The notes beneath the pieces were generated by a model. The model made no database searches, was not told the DNA's origin, and saw only the letters and a list, made by a program, of their open reading frames with translations. The position numbers were made by a program, and so were the translations under genes. A stretch of DNA of 64,000 bases from Bufo bufo. Lineage: Eukaryota > Chordata > Amphibia > Anura > Bufonidae. Below are positions 11,656 to 21,881 of this stretch, in pieces (the first letter of the stretch is position 1; the number at the start of each line of letters is the position of its first letter). The stretch covers positions 304,056,622 to 304,120,621 of the forward strand of contig NC_053390.1 in the NCBI RefSeq assembly GCF_905171765.1. The letters run 5' to 3'.

Positions 11656-11860
11656 AATATGCTTTAAAGAATAAATTGTTGACTAACGATGCATGCGTCG
11701 TGTCTACTTAATTTATCAATAATTTATGGTGTGGAAGCAAAGTCTTAATATAATCAAAATAATCATTCTAGAATGCAAAATTTGTAAATTATTATGCATG
11801 TCATCACATTTCCCCAGCACACTGAATACCTGCTGCTGTCAGAGTTGCATTTTTTTTAAG

Positions 11861-12340
11861 TTATGGGCTTACCATGGCCTGTTGGTTTCCCATTCAGGGG
11901 TACTCATTCCTGCTGCTAACTTTGAACGTGCTGCTGTCTGACATGTCATATTTTATTTATGGGCTTACCATGGCCTATTGGTTTCCCATTCAGGGGTCCA
12001 CATTCCTGCTGCCAACTTTGAACGTGCTGCTGTCTGACATGTCATATTTTATTTATGGGCTTACCATGGCCTGTTGGTTTCCAATTCAGGGGTATACATT
12101 GCTGCTGCTAACTTTGAACATGCTGCTGTCTGACATGTCATATTTTATTTATGGGCTTACCATGGCCTGTTGGTTTCCCATTCAGGGGTCCACATTCCTG
12201 CTGCCAACTTTGAACGTGCTGCTGTCTGACATGTCATATTTTATTTATGGGCTTACCATGGCCTGTTGGTTTCCCATTCAGGGGTACTCATTCCTGCTGC
12301 CAACTTTGAATGTGCTGCTGTCTGTCCTGATGCGTTATTC
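11861..12340. repeat. 96-bp minisatellite, five copies
   Basis: TTATGGGCTTACCATGGCC starts at 11861, 11957, 12053, 12149 and 12245, an exact 96-base period. Because 96 is divisible by three, one frame stays open through the array and looks like a repeated 32-residue peptide. That is a by-product of the repeat. Decayed relatives follow. Confidence 0.92.
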
Positions 12341-12940
12341 AGAGCTATGTTTAGGCCTTATACTAGACATTTTCAATCTTCCATCCTGTTGATGTTGCAA
12401 TAGTATTTGCTGATCATGCAGATTTTTGTTTAGTCCTTACACTACATCATTAGATTTAAATGTTGAATATGCATTTCCTACTGAGTTCTACTAGGTTATG
12501 TGTAGACCTTATGCTCAAAAATTTAAAACTTCCATCTTGTTGATGCTGAAGCTGTCTGTCCTGAACATGCAGAGTTATAATTACTCTTTATTCTCCAATT
12601 TTAACATAAAATTATGATGCAGCCTGTCCTGCAGGGTTAGGCGAACTTGATGTAGACCTTTTACTATGGTGTTTACATTTACCTGCTTTTGTCTGCCCTG
12701 TTCCTGCAGAGTTTAGTTTAGCTATGTGTGGCCATTAGACAACAGATTTTTCAATTTTAATGGTAGTTTCAGTAGTTATCCTTCATTGTTTGGGCCTTTG
12801 ATTTGTATGTCTTCTACTGTTGCGTTACTATTTTACAGCTACTGTCTGGCCTAATGCTGCCAAGTAATGTGTCTGAAATATAGTAAAGTATTAAAATCTA
12901 ACTGTTGAATTTTTTTGTCCAGATCATGCAAAGGACAACC
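12341..12940. repeat. Decayed relatives of the 96-bp minisatellite
   Basis: Words such as CTGCTGTCTGTCCTGA, GCAGAGTTATGT and GTAGACCTTATACTA recur at irregular 90-120-base intervals, with many substitutions. This looks like an older part of the same tandem family. No ORF or RNA gene is seen. Confidence 0.5.
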
Positions 12941-12991
12941 AGCATGGACCACTTATTAGTCCTTGTAATATGACAAGTATTGAGTATTATA

Positions 12992-13323
12992 CAGTACAGA
13001 CCAAAAGTTTGGACACACCTTCTCATTTAAAGAGTTTTCATGACTATGAAGGCATCAAAACTATGAATTAACACATGTGGAATTATATACATAACAAACA
13101 AGTGTGAAACAACTGAAAATATGTCATATTCTAGGTTCTTCAAAGTAGCCACCTTTTGCTTTGATTACTGCTTTGCACACTCTTGGCATTCTCTTGATGA
13201 GCTTCAAGAGGTAGTTAATTCATAGTTTTGATGCCGTCAGTGTGAATCTACAATTTTCATAGTCATGAAAATAAAGAAAACTCTTTGAATGAGAAGGTGT
13301 GTCCAAACTTTTGGTCTGTACTG
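12992..13323. mobile_element. Tc1-type MITE (short deletion derivative)
   Basis: The termini CAGTACAGACCAAAAGTTTG and its complement are flanked by TA (12990-12991 and 13324-13325). The left part encodes, on the minus strand, the last residues of a Tc1 transposase (a KRMPRVCKAVIKAKGGY-like sequence). The rest is deleted. It is the same family as 20125-21063. Confidence 0.88.
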
Positions 13324-13325
13324 TA

Positions 13326-14640
13326 TTTCTCATAAAATGGTGTTCATGTTTAATATTTGCGAATGCGCACTATTCATCGTATATTGTCAAGAATTCGATT
13401 TGAATATATATTGAATAACAACTTTTTCGTTTAATACATTCATGCGGTTTTACGCTTCATTCACCAAAATAATTTATTTTGTTTTATTTTATTTTTAATG
13501 TTTTAATTTAGCTTTAATTGGGTTTTTGGCGTCCATGTTGTGGTTCTTACTTTAGCAAGGTGGGGACCGCATCTGGGCTTTCATTTTCAAAAGGTTTTGT
13601 GCACTTAACATTGTACAAGACTGATTGATAAACCTAATAAAAGTTTTTTTATTTTTTTTATTTATTATTTTAATACGGACTTAGGTTCTAACATGGTGTT
13701 GTCTGTTGTCCTGGAAAGGATGCCTGGCTTCCGTGTTGACCTCTCTACATGGTTGGGTGTTACTGGCGTTATACTCATCCATGTGGTAATCCGGTTTTGG
13801 TAATGGAGCGTTATTGCCACAAGTATACATAGATATATACGTTTATATGTAATCTTACAACTTGACAATTATATAATGATTATTTTCACATGCTAGTGTA
13901 ATATAATACCAGATTTTAATCTTTCCGAATTAACTGCTGACAGTATAATAATCTTGAAGCCATGTCACAATTTTGTGAATGATTCTACTCATTGAATCAC
14001 ATGTTGATGTCTTTATTGAGGAAGCTATGCTCTGACATGTCCAGTCTCATCAATTGTTTACTTTTTTTTTATTTTTTTTATTTTTCAGACACATTTGATG
14101 TTTAAATTTTTTTTTAAAAATGGAACTAATTTAAGCCAATTTTACTATGCAATAGTGTCTTATTGAGGTTGAGATTTGGATCACAGTATGGATAGTTGGA
14201 TCAATTTTTTTTATTATAAGCTACTTTTTTTAAAGTATCATTTTATTTTATTTTATGTTACAAATTGGTTGATACTCTATATATATTTATTATTTATTAC
14301 ACATTTTGACTGTAGATTTGTATTATGTAATCTAAAGCTTTGTTCAATAATACATTAGAAAGGTAATAGTGTGTTCACACAAAGGTTAATTAATGTGCGT
14401 TAAACAATCATTTTCTAATATAAATTACGGCTTTTTTTTATAGATAAATGATTTATTGTACAATGTTATATTGGCCTTTTCAATAAAATATAATAATAAT
14501 AAACTGTTATAATTTTTTTTAAATCGAAATAGTTTATTTTAGTTGTACAACAGTGTATATGTAAGCGATGAATACACATGCTGTAGTTGGGGGGGTAAAA
14601 AAAAAATTCTATTTTTTTAATCGGTCTTCCACAGCCCCAT
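13326..14640. other. AT-rich sequence, no feature recognised
   Basis: Very AT-rich with T-runs. Short ORFs are present but none resembles a known protein and none has conserved repeats. A few GAATATATATTGAATA-like words near 13385 recall the hAT-like repeats elsewhere. Confidence 0.3.
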
Positions 14641-15533
14641 CAGTTACAAAATTTTGTCTGCTGCAATATAATAACTTGACACTCTCTATTACTGCTTAGT
14701 TATGCCAAACTTTGTGTAGTAATTAAAATACTACTTTAACTTACCAACTGCATGCTGATCTTGGCCTGATACTTCAGAGTTCTGTGTAGTCATTATACTC
14801 CACCGTTAGCAATGACTGCTTCTATTGTCCTGATCATTGAGAGTTATGTGTAGGCCGTATAATCCACTGTTAATATCTACCTGCTGCGGATTCAGCTGCT
14901 GTCTGTCCTGATCACGGCGAGTGAGCATTCAGCCTTTTGACAATCCACATTACCTGCTGCTGCCTGTCCTGCTGAGTTAGGATGAGATATGTTTAGGTCT
15001 TATACTCAACCGTTAATATCTACCAGCTGCAGATGCTGTCTGTCTTGATCATACAGAGTTATGTCAAGCTAGTTGTTTGTCCTTTGTAGCTATGTGAAAT
15101 CCTTATACAACATCCTCAGCTGTCCTCATAAAGTTGACTTTTCAATTTAGTAATCAACCTAAAATGTTAACTTTACCTACTGCTGCTGTCCAGATGAAGC
15201 TGACTTATATGCCTCAGAATATAACGTTAGCTCTACCTGTTGCTGCTGTCCTGATCAAGTTGATTTGTTATGTATATACCTCATAATACAACACTATAAA
15301 TACCTGCTGCTCCTTACATTTAAAGCTGACTTGTAGGCCTCAGAATACGTTGGCTCTAGCTGCTGTCTTGATCAAGTTGATTTGAAATGTATATGCCTCA
15401 TAATACAACACTACCTGCTGCTGCTATCAAAAAATTTATTTATGTGTAGGCCTTATACTACACTGTTAAGATGTACCTACTGCTGTTGTCTGTCCGAACC
15501 CTGCTGACTTTGAACGTGGACTAAAGGCTCCTT
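14641..15533. repeat. Second block of decayed CTGCTGTCTGTCCTGA repeats
   Basis: Degenerate copies of CTGCTGCTGTCTGTCCTGATC, GAGTTATGTGTAGG and TTATACTACACTGTTA recur every 70-110 bases. They relate this block to 12341-12940. The AT-rich stretch between (13326-14640) may be an insertion or a more decayed part of the same array. Confidence 0.5.
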
Positions 15534-15535
15534 TA

Positions 15536-17098
15536 TAGGGAGTGCAGAATTATTAGGCAAGTTGTATTTTTGAGGATTCATTTTATTATTGAACAACAAC
15601 CATGTTCTCAATGAACCCAAAAAACTCATTAATATCAAAGCTGAATATTTTTGGAAGTAGTTTTTAGTTTGTTTTTAGTTTTAGCTATTTTAGGGGGATA
15701 TCTGTGTGTGCAGGTGACTATTACTGTGCATAATTATTAGGCAACTTAACAAAAAACAAATATATACCCATTTTAATTATTTATTTTTACCAGTGAAACC
15801 AATATAACATCTCAACATTCACAAATATACATTTCTGACATTCAAAAACAAAACAAAAACAAATCAGTGACCAATATAGCCACCTTTCTTTGCAAGGACA
15901 CTCAAAAGCCTGCCATCCATGGATTCTGTCAGTGTTTTGATCTGTTCACCATCAACATTGCGTGCAGCAGCAACCACAGCCTCCCAGACACTGTTCAGAG
16001 AGGTGTACTGTTTTCCCTCCTTGTAAATCTCACATTTGATGATGGACCACAGGTTCTCAATGGGGTTCAGATCAGGTGAACAAGGAAGCCATGTCATTAG
16101 ATTTTCTTCTTTTATACCCTTTCTTGCCAGCCACGCTGTGGAGTACTTGGACGCGTGTGATGGAGCATTGTCCTGCATGAAAATCATGTTTTTCTTGAAG
16201 GATGCAGACTTCTTCCTGTACCACTGCTTGAAGAAGGTGTCTTCCAGAAACTGGCAGTAGGACTGGGAGTTGAGCTTGACTCCATCCTCAACCCGAAAAG
16301 GCCCCACAAGCTCATCTTTGATGATACCAGCCCAAACCAGTACTCCACCTCCACCTTGCTGGCGTCTGAGTCGGACTGGAGCTCTCTGCCCTTTACCAAT
16401 CCAGCCACGGGCGCATCCATCTGGCCCATCAAGACTCACTCTCATTTCATCAGTCCATAAAACCTTAGAAAAATCAGTCTTGAGATATTTCTTGGCCCAG
16501 TCTTGACGTTTTAGCTTGTGTGTCTTGTTCAGTGGTGGTCGTCTTTCAGCCTTTCTTACCTTGGCCATGTCTCTGAGTATTGCACACCTTGTGCTTTTGG
16601 GCACTCCAGTGATGTTGCAGCTCTGAAATATGGCCAAACTGGTGGCAAGTGGCATCTTGGCAGCTGCACGCTTGACTTTTCTCAGTTCATGGGCAGTTAT
16701 TTTGCGCCTTGGCTTTTCCACACGCTTCTTGCGACCCTGTTGACTATTTTGAATGAAACGCTTGATTGTTCGATGATCACGCTTCAGAAGCTTTGCAATT
16801 TTAAGAGTGCTGCATCCCTCTGCAAGATATCTCACTATTTTTGACTTTTCTGAGCCTGTCAAGTCCTTCTTTTGACCCATTTTGCCAAAGGAAAGGAAGT
16901 TGCCTAATAATTATGCACACCTAATATAGGGTGTTGATATCATTAGACCACACCCCTTCTCATTACAGAGATGCACATCACCTAATATGCTTAATTGGTA
17001 GTAGGCTTTCGAGCCTATACAGCTTGGAGTAAGACAACATGCATAAAGAGGATGATGTGGTCAAAATACTCATTTGCCTAATAATTCTGCACGCAGTG
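15536..17098 (-). mobile_element. DD37E Tc1/mariner transposon, copy 1
   Basis: A complete 1563-bp element flanked by TA (15534-15535 and 17099-17100). The terminal words GGGAGTGCAGAATTATTAGG and CCTAATAATTCTGCACGC are inverted. The element is the same length as copy 2 (34247-35809). It lies about 110 bases downstream of the last exon of the Myb-like gene. Confidence 0.95.
15864..16880 (-). CDS. Tc1/mariner DD37E transposase, intact, 338 aa
   Basis: The enzyme would excise and reinsert the element at TA sites. An N-terminal pair of helix-turn-helix regions (LTGSEKSKIVRYLAEG, STLKIAKLLKRDHRTIKR) is followed by a linker rich in K and R, then the DDE catalytic core: WTDEMRV (first Asp), MQDNAPSH (second Asp) and SPDLNPIEN (Glu). 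I count 37 residues between the second Asp and the Glu, which places it in the DD37E group rather than classical DD34E Tc1.

The start ATG gives MGQKKDLTGSEK and the stop follows GGYIGH. Compared with copies 2 and 3 it differs at only a few residues (for example TWLPCSPD here against TWPPCSPD). No stop or frameshift. Confidence 0.95.
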   Translation of the reverse strand: MGQKKDLTGSEKSKIVRYLAEGCSTLKIAKLLKRDHRTIKRFIQNSQQGRKKRVEKPRRKITAHELRKVKRAAAKMPLATSLAIFQSCNITGVPKSTRCAILRDMAKVRKAERRPPLNKTHKLKRQDWAKKYLKTDFSKVLWTDEMRVSLDGPDGCARGWIGKGQRAPVRLRRQQGGGGVLVWAGIIKDELVGPFRVEDGVKLNSQSYCQFLEDTFFKQWYRKKSASFKKNMIFMQDNAPSHASKYSTAWLARKGIKEENLMTWLPCSPDLNPIENLWSIIKCEIYKEGKQYTSLNSVWEAVVAAARNVDGEQIKTLTESMDGRLLSVLAKKGGYIGH

Positions 17099-17184
17099 TA
17101 ATAATAAGTCTGCAGTTAAAATTAGACAAAAACATAACCTTTTTGAAAAATAAATATGGAACCAATATAACTGAAGAAAACTTT

Positions 17185-17190
17185 TTTAAT
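17185..17190 (-). promoter_or_regulatory. ATTAAA polyadenylation signal downstream of the Myb-like gene
   Basis: Read on the minus strand, ATTAAA occurs about 20 bases after the TAA stop of the last exon. It is the second most common vertebrate poly(A) signal. Its position fits a very short 3' untranslated region, but the sequence is AT-rich, so chance occurrence is possible. Confidence 0.4.
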
Positions 17191-17211
17191 AAAAAAAAAA
17201 TTTGAATAACT

Positions 17212-17390
17212 TTACGACAAGTTTTGCAGTTGTTCCTGCAAGCCTGTCAGTACTTTCAGGTCCTCTCCATATTGATCATGGAATTCCTGCAGCATCTTCT
17301 GAGATTTTCTGATGTGGGCTCGGAATTCCATGATTGTTTTCCGATGCCTCTCTTTCATGTTCGCAATTTTAGTGGCAATTTTATTTATTA
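17212..17390 (-). CDS. Last exon of Myb/SANT-like gene (coiled coil)
   Basis: On the minus strand an acceptor (a T-rich tract then TTTTCATAACAG) precedes this exon, which ends in TAA at 17214-17212. It reads INKIATKIANMKERHRK, then an EFRAHIRKSQKM segment and LQEQLQNLS, an amphipathic helical stretch likely to form a coiled coil.

The exon starts with TA, completing a codon opened by a single G at the end of the 19240-19500 exon. C-terminal coiled coils after an N-terminal Myb/SANT domain are typical of Harbinger-associated Myb-like proteins and NAIF1-like proteins. The gene could be a host gene or a transposon partner gene; I saw no Harbinger transposase in the window. Confidence 0.6.
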
Positions 17391-19239
17391 CTGTTATGAA
17401 AACACAAAAAATAGAGTCAATTATAGAATTTTGTGTAGTATGTAGTTAAGTGCAGAGAATTTAAGTGTCATTTTAAAAGTATACCATAATAAATGTAGTT
17501 ATATATTAGATTATTTAGTGACGGTTTAGTCGTTTTAAATTAAATTTGTTGTGTTATATAATATTAGTTTATGTAGATTAAAGAGTTCTTGTGCATGGCT
17601 GTTGTTTGATATTACTGTGGTTTTTGTTGTCCCATTATTATTGTTAATTTTACAATCTTCATCACCTGCTATATAATTGTAGGGTGCAGCGTTTCCTGAC
17701 TTTCAAAACTGCTCCGTACTATTTTTGTGCCAAATAAAAAAAATTGCCCTGGGGACAAAATGGCTCATTAACCATGGTCTAATAGCTGATCTACTAGTCC
17801 AGAGCAGCTAGCCAATTATATAAAATAAGGCCTTTTCAAGTTTTTGGCAAACACCTGCTTACTAGATCTCTCCTATTGGACGTATTACTAAGACATAAGC
17901 ATTGCTGCTACGGAGCTGAAGGGGGGGGAGGTGTCATGTGGAGGTGACGAATGCTAAACAAGACTGTACGACAGCACCTGTCTCCTCAGAGGTGAGGCAG
18001 GGGAAACCAGTGTTTTGTTCCCCTGCAAGCACTGATATTGGCTGTTACAACTCTACAGCCAATGACATAAATTCACATATGTGGTGGTGTTCAGGTGAAT
18101 TATAGGCGAAAAGTGGAACTAAATGTGGGGTGCATTTAGTTCTGTAACCACTTGTTTAATAAAAAAATGTGTGTAAATTCCATTTTTTTTTTTTACTCAA
18201 TTAGAACAGTTTTTTTAAAAGACAATCGTTGCCTAATTATGTTAAATTGCAGATTGATCTAATTGCTTAGTATATTCATTGAGGGGTGTAGTTTGTGTAA
18301 TTGAGTCACTTTGTTTTGTTTTCAACTCTAGGGTCACATAAGGGTGTCTTCTATTTACATGCGACATAGCTCCTAATTACCATTAATCTAAATCCTCTAG
18401 CCTAAAGCCATAATGTGCTCCTTTCAGTCTGATAACTGCTGTGCGACCAAAGATCAGTTTTTGCGCACAACTTTGATCTGTTTGTAAATATAAATATTCT
18501 GTGTAATACGTTTAAGATTTTTTTATGATTTAAACACTACAATGTTTTCAAATAAAATATATTGAAATTTATAATTTGCTCAAATTATTTAGATTTTTTA
18601 ACATTTTAATAGATTACCGTTGGACAATTAAATCGTTAACAGACTTTAGAATCAATTTGGATTAAATAGAGGGTGTGTGGTTTTTGAAATGGGGTTATTT
18701 ATTTGTCGCTGACACTATGTAATGCACAAAAAGTTACTGCATAACTAAACTATTTTTTAAGTGTTTAATGATAACATTGTTTTATTTGCAATTTCTAATC
18801 CTTCTAAAGTAAAAAAAAAAAATTTATATTTCAGTTAATAAATTATCTAAACATGATATATGCATATGGCGATTGTAAAATTATAAATTTATTTAATCTC
18901 TATTAATCTATATTGTAGCACAAAGTGAAATTTTAATTTTGATTATATAATTTTATTTCTAATATTTTTTTAGATTAGTTAATTTTTGTACAAAGAAGCC
19001 ATTAAAAATTGGACTAAATTTTACCACTGTCATGAAGTACAATGTGTAACGATAAGATAGAACTATGCCCGTGAAAAGTAAACTCGTTTTAAAATTATTA
19101 GCACAAAAATAGATACCTTTTCATATTTAAGAAAAAATTTAAATTAGCGTTAAAGTAAAAATGGGCATGGGGTACAGAGGGTTAATGTTTCTAAATATGT
19201 GATGTATACATAATTAGAATGATGTGTGCACATATTTAC
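17391..19239. other. Intron of the Myb-like gene, AT-rich
   Basis: No ORF, RNA gene or recognisable transposon end was found in this stretch. It is AT-rich and bounded by a minus-strand donor (G|GTAAAT at 19239) and acceptor (CAG at 17391). Confidence 0.45.
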
Positions 19240-19500
19240 CCTCCTGGTGTGGGGTGGTAATTAACTCCTCATCCTCTTTATCAGGAGCTGGGGTGGGGAT
19301 ATCCTCCTCAGCAGGAGCTGGGCCAGATGTTTTCGGCCCTTCAGAGGGTCCGGGCTCATCAGCTGCCACCTCCACATCATTCCCCACATTAGGTGGGTTG
19401 GTGGCACCTACACGACTGTGGGAGGGGCCCGCTTGATCATCCTCCTCCTCCTCTGCGAAGACCTCCACCAAATCTAAATTTACCGTTGGAACTGGAAGCC
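19240..19500 (-). CDS. Middle exon of Myb/SANT-like gene (acidic linker)
   Basis: A minus-strand acceptor (GTGTGATTACAG) and donor (GAG G|GTAAAT) bound an 87-codon open exon. It begins LPVPTVNLDLVEVFAEEEED, continues with Pro/Gly/Ser-rich acidic sequence (DEPGPSEGPKTSGPAP, EEDIPTPAPDKEDEE) and ends TTPHQE.

It starts with two bases that complete a codon opened in the 24051 exon and ends with one base completed in the 17212-17390 exon, so all junctions are phase 1. Low-complexity acidic linkers between a Myb domain and a coiled coil are common in this family. Codon-level openness plus splice signals on both sides makes a real exon more likely than chance. Confidence 0.6.
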
Positions 19501-19526
19501 CTGTAATCACACAACGTTCGGATTTA

Positions 19527-19653
19527 GGCTCTATTTAAACGTCCGTAATGTGTTTTTAAGATCCACCCAAAAAAAAAGGACACCGGAAATGTGCGTGACG
19601 CATTTTGAAGACCGCACGTCAACGGCAATAATATAATATGACTATTCTTGGCC
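19527..19653. mobile_element. Candidate short MITE, TTA duplication
   Basis: A 127-bp block flanked by TTA on both sides (19524-19526 and 19654-19656), with GGCTC and GGCCA as inward-reading ends. It contains CGTCCGTAATG and CGCACGTCAACGG, CpG-rich words like those of the other MITEs here. The inverted repeat is weak, so this is tentative. It lies in the intron just upstream of the acidic exon. Confidence 0.4.
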
Positions 19654-19672
19654 TTAATTGAGGACAATAATA

Positions 19673-19932
19673 CAAGGATTATTAATAAATATCATCCAAA
19701 ACACAGCAAAAAGTATTTGTTAGAGGGTGGAAATATTATATTTAATGTTCACGTTATAAGATCAAATAGTTTTCCTGTTGTATGTGTGTGGGGTCTGAGC
19801 AATCGGATATTGGCCAGCTGAGCAGAGATGTACCTGTCTAGTGAAGTGACGGTACGGTATGGGGTGTACATCTGGTTTGCCTCCCCGTGGTGCACCCTGG
19901 GTAACGCTAAATGAACCAGCAAATAATGGCAG
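19673..19932. repeat. ~260-bp dispersed repeat, copy 1
   Basis: Sequence from CAAGGATTATTAATAAATAT through AACCAGCAAATAATGGCAGG recurs at 29642-29901 in the same orientation with about 5-7 percent differences. Both copies lie upstream (minus-strand sense) of acceptor sites of the Myb-like gene, at 19501 and 29597. Whether this is an intron duplication or a dispersed repeat cannot be told here. Confidence 0.75.
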
Positions 19933-20019
19933 GAAGAAATTTTAATTTTTTCTCCAGACCAACAAGACATAAACTCTAATATATAGACTATGTGTTTGTG
20001 TTTGCGTGTGCTATACAGT

Positions 20020-20066
20020 GTGTGGTATACAGTGTGTGGTATACAGTGTGTGGTATACAGTGTGTG
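20020..20066. repeat. 15-bp microsatellite-like repeat
   Basis: TATACAGTGTGTGG repeats about three to four times with a 15-base period, followed by CAGGAAAATG. Simple tandem repeat with no other content. Confidence 0.8.
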
Positions 20067-20124
20067 GCAGGAAAATGTATATGCAATGTGAATGTGCTTG
20101 ATATTTCTTTGCTGTCCATACATA

Positions 20125-21063
20125 CAGTACAGACCAAAAGTTTGGACACACTTTCTCATTTAAAGAGTTTTTTTAATTGTCATGACTATGAAGGCATCAA
20201 AACTATGAATTAACACATGTGGAATTATATACATAACAAACAAGTGTGAAACAACTGAAAATATGTCATATTCTAGGTTCTTTAAAGTAGCCACCTTTTG
20301 CTTTGATAACTGATTTGCACACTCTTGGCATTCTCTTGATGAGCTTCAAGAGGTAGTCCCCTGAAATGGTCTTCCAACAGTCTTGAAGGAGTTCCCAGAG
20401 ATGCTTAGCACTTGTTGGCCCTTTTGCCTTCACTCTGCGGTCCAGCTCACCCCAAACCATCTCGATTGGGTTCAGGTCCGGTGACTGTGGAGGCCAGGTC
20501 ATCTGGCGCAGCACCCCATCACTCTCCTTCATGGTCAAATAGCCCTTACTTTCAAAGTTTTCCCAATTTTTTGGCTGACTGACTGACCTTAATTTCTTAA
20601 AGTATTGATGGCCACTCGTTTTTCTTTACTTAGCTGCTTTTTTCTTGCCATAATACAAATTCTAACAGTCTATTCAGTAGGACTATCAGCTGTGTATCCA
20701 CCTGACTTCTCCTCAACGCCACTGATGGTCCCAACCCCATTTATAAGGCAAGAAATCCCACTTATTAAACCTGACAGGGCACACCTATGAAGTGAAAACC
20801 ATTTCAGGGGACTACCTCTTGAAGCTCATCAAGAGAATGCCAAGAGTGTGCAAAGCAGTAATCAAAGCAAAAGGTGGCTACTTTGAAGAACCTAGAATAT
20901 GACATATTTTCAGTTGTTTCACACTTGTTTGTTATGTATATAATTCCACATGTGTTAATTCATAGTTTTGATGCCTTCAGTGTGAATCTACAATTTTCAT
21001 AGTCATGAAAATAAAGAAAACTCTTTGAATGAGAAGGTGTGTCCAAACTTTTGGTCTGTACTG
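20125..21063. mobile_element. Tc1-type transposon, internally rearranged
   Basis: Flanked by TA (20123-20124 and 21064-21065) with termini CAGTACAGACCAAAAGTTTG and its complement. Both ends carry the same C-terminal transposase segment in opposite orientation: minus strand near 20270-20355 and plus strand near 20806-20903. The copy is therefore a foldback derivative, not a simple deletion. It is the longer relative of 12992-13323. Confidence 0.85.
20266..20538 (-). pseudogene. Tc1 transposase C-terminal fragment
   Basis: The frame holds the last third of a Tc1 transposase: [17 protein letters not shown], with the third catalytic residue region, then LWELLQDCWKTI and the terminal KAKGGYFKEPRI. 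The first two catalytic Asp residues and the DNA-binding domain are missing. It is a remnant inside the rearranged element and cannot be active. Confidence 0.85.
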
Positions 21064-21065
21064 TA

Positions 21066-21372
21066 CATATTTGCTACAAAAAAAGTGCTGTGATGTCAAA
21101 ACAATACTTATTACAACAATGATGAATATCTAATCAGACATCATAAAGATGAAGTTATATTTAGTGCAAAAATATATTCGTTCTATTTTTTTTAAGAACT
21201 GAAATGTGGACCCAGAAGTGCGGGTCCGCTTTTCTGGAGACGGGACGCACATCGTGCGGCCCCCTTAGAGATTAATGGGTCCTCAATTCAGTTCAGAAAA
21301 ATAAATTATGAAATTGAGCACGTGTGAATGGGCCCTTAGAGAAACAACTCATAACTAATAAGAAATGCTAAG
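21066..21372. other. Intronic sequence, no firm feature
   Basis: AT-rich at first, then a CpG-containing piece (about 21215-21340, GGACCCAGAAGTGCGGGTCC, CGGGACGCACATCGTGCGG) that resembles a decayed MITE. I could not define its ends. Confidence 0.3.
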
Positions 21373-21375
21373 TAA

Positions 21376-21727
21376 GGCTATTTTCATAATAGCAGCAGAG
21401 AGCTCTGGAACCTCGGATCCGTCCTGCCGCTAGTGTACGTGTGGCTCAGGAATACCGTTCCGGACCCATTGACTGTAGTGGGAACGGGGTGTCATACCGG
21501 GGCTGCAACGATAAACCATGCCGAGAGGTGCACAGAATAAAACTACAACATGTCGGCATGGTTTGCAGATGTTTATGCCCAGGAATAACGCCACGATCCC
21601 TTGATAGTCAATGGTGATGGAGCTGTAGTATGGGGCCACATGTACACTAGCGGCAGGACGGATCCGACAAGCTGTTCACCTGACGGAACAGCCTGGCGAC
21701 GTCCATGCCGCTATTGTGAAACTAACC
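21376..21727. mobile_element. Harbinger-type MITE, TAA duplication
   Basis: Flanked by TAA (21373-21375 and 21728-21730). The inverted ends share AATAGC and GCCGCTA words (GGCTATTTTCATAATAGC at the left; GCTATTGTGAAACTAACC at the right). The interior is a long imperfect palindrome around ACAACATGTCGGCATGG, with TGCCGCTAGTGTAC mirrored by GTACACTAGCGGCA. Non-coding. Confidence 0.65.
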
Positions 21728-21881
21728 TAAGTGGGGGATGTATGTAATGTAATGATGGACCGGCCCTTTTATTGTAAGGCTCCTTTCACATCAGCGAGTT
21801 TTCTGCGCGGGTGCAATGCGTGACGTGAACGCATAGCACCCGCACTGAATCCTGACCCATTCATTTCAATGGGTCTGTGTA

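Larger units (their letters stand above)
7580..11724. mobile_element. Giant foldback element with nested inserts
   Basis: The left arm starts AATTATTGATAAATTAAGTA at 7580 and its complement ends at 11724. The match continues inward through CACGACGCATGCATCG, the 7650-8130 stretch (mirrored at 9105-9605), and ATTCCTTTCAGTTCAAGA near 8690 (mirrored near 8930). The centre is near 8790-8800. Without the MITE at 8137-8514 and the CR1 at 9608-11655, the arms are each about 850 bases. No transposase is visible. The class is unknown and I found no secure target duplication. Confidence 0.75.

Noticed and set aside
11874..12392. 172-codon frame with repeated CWFPIQG-type peptide
   Set aside because: The 96-bp minisatellite period is divisible by three, which alone keeps the frame open; hydrophobic content reflects the base composition.
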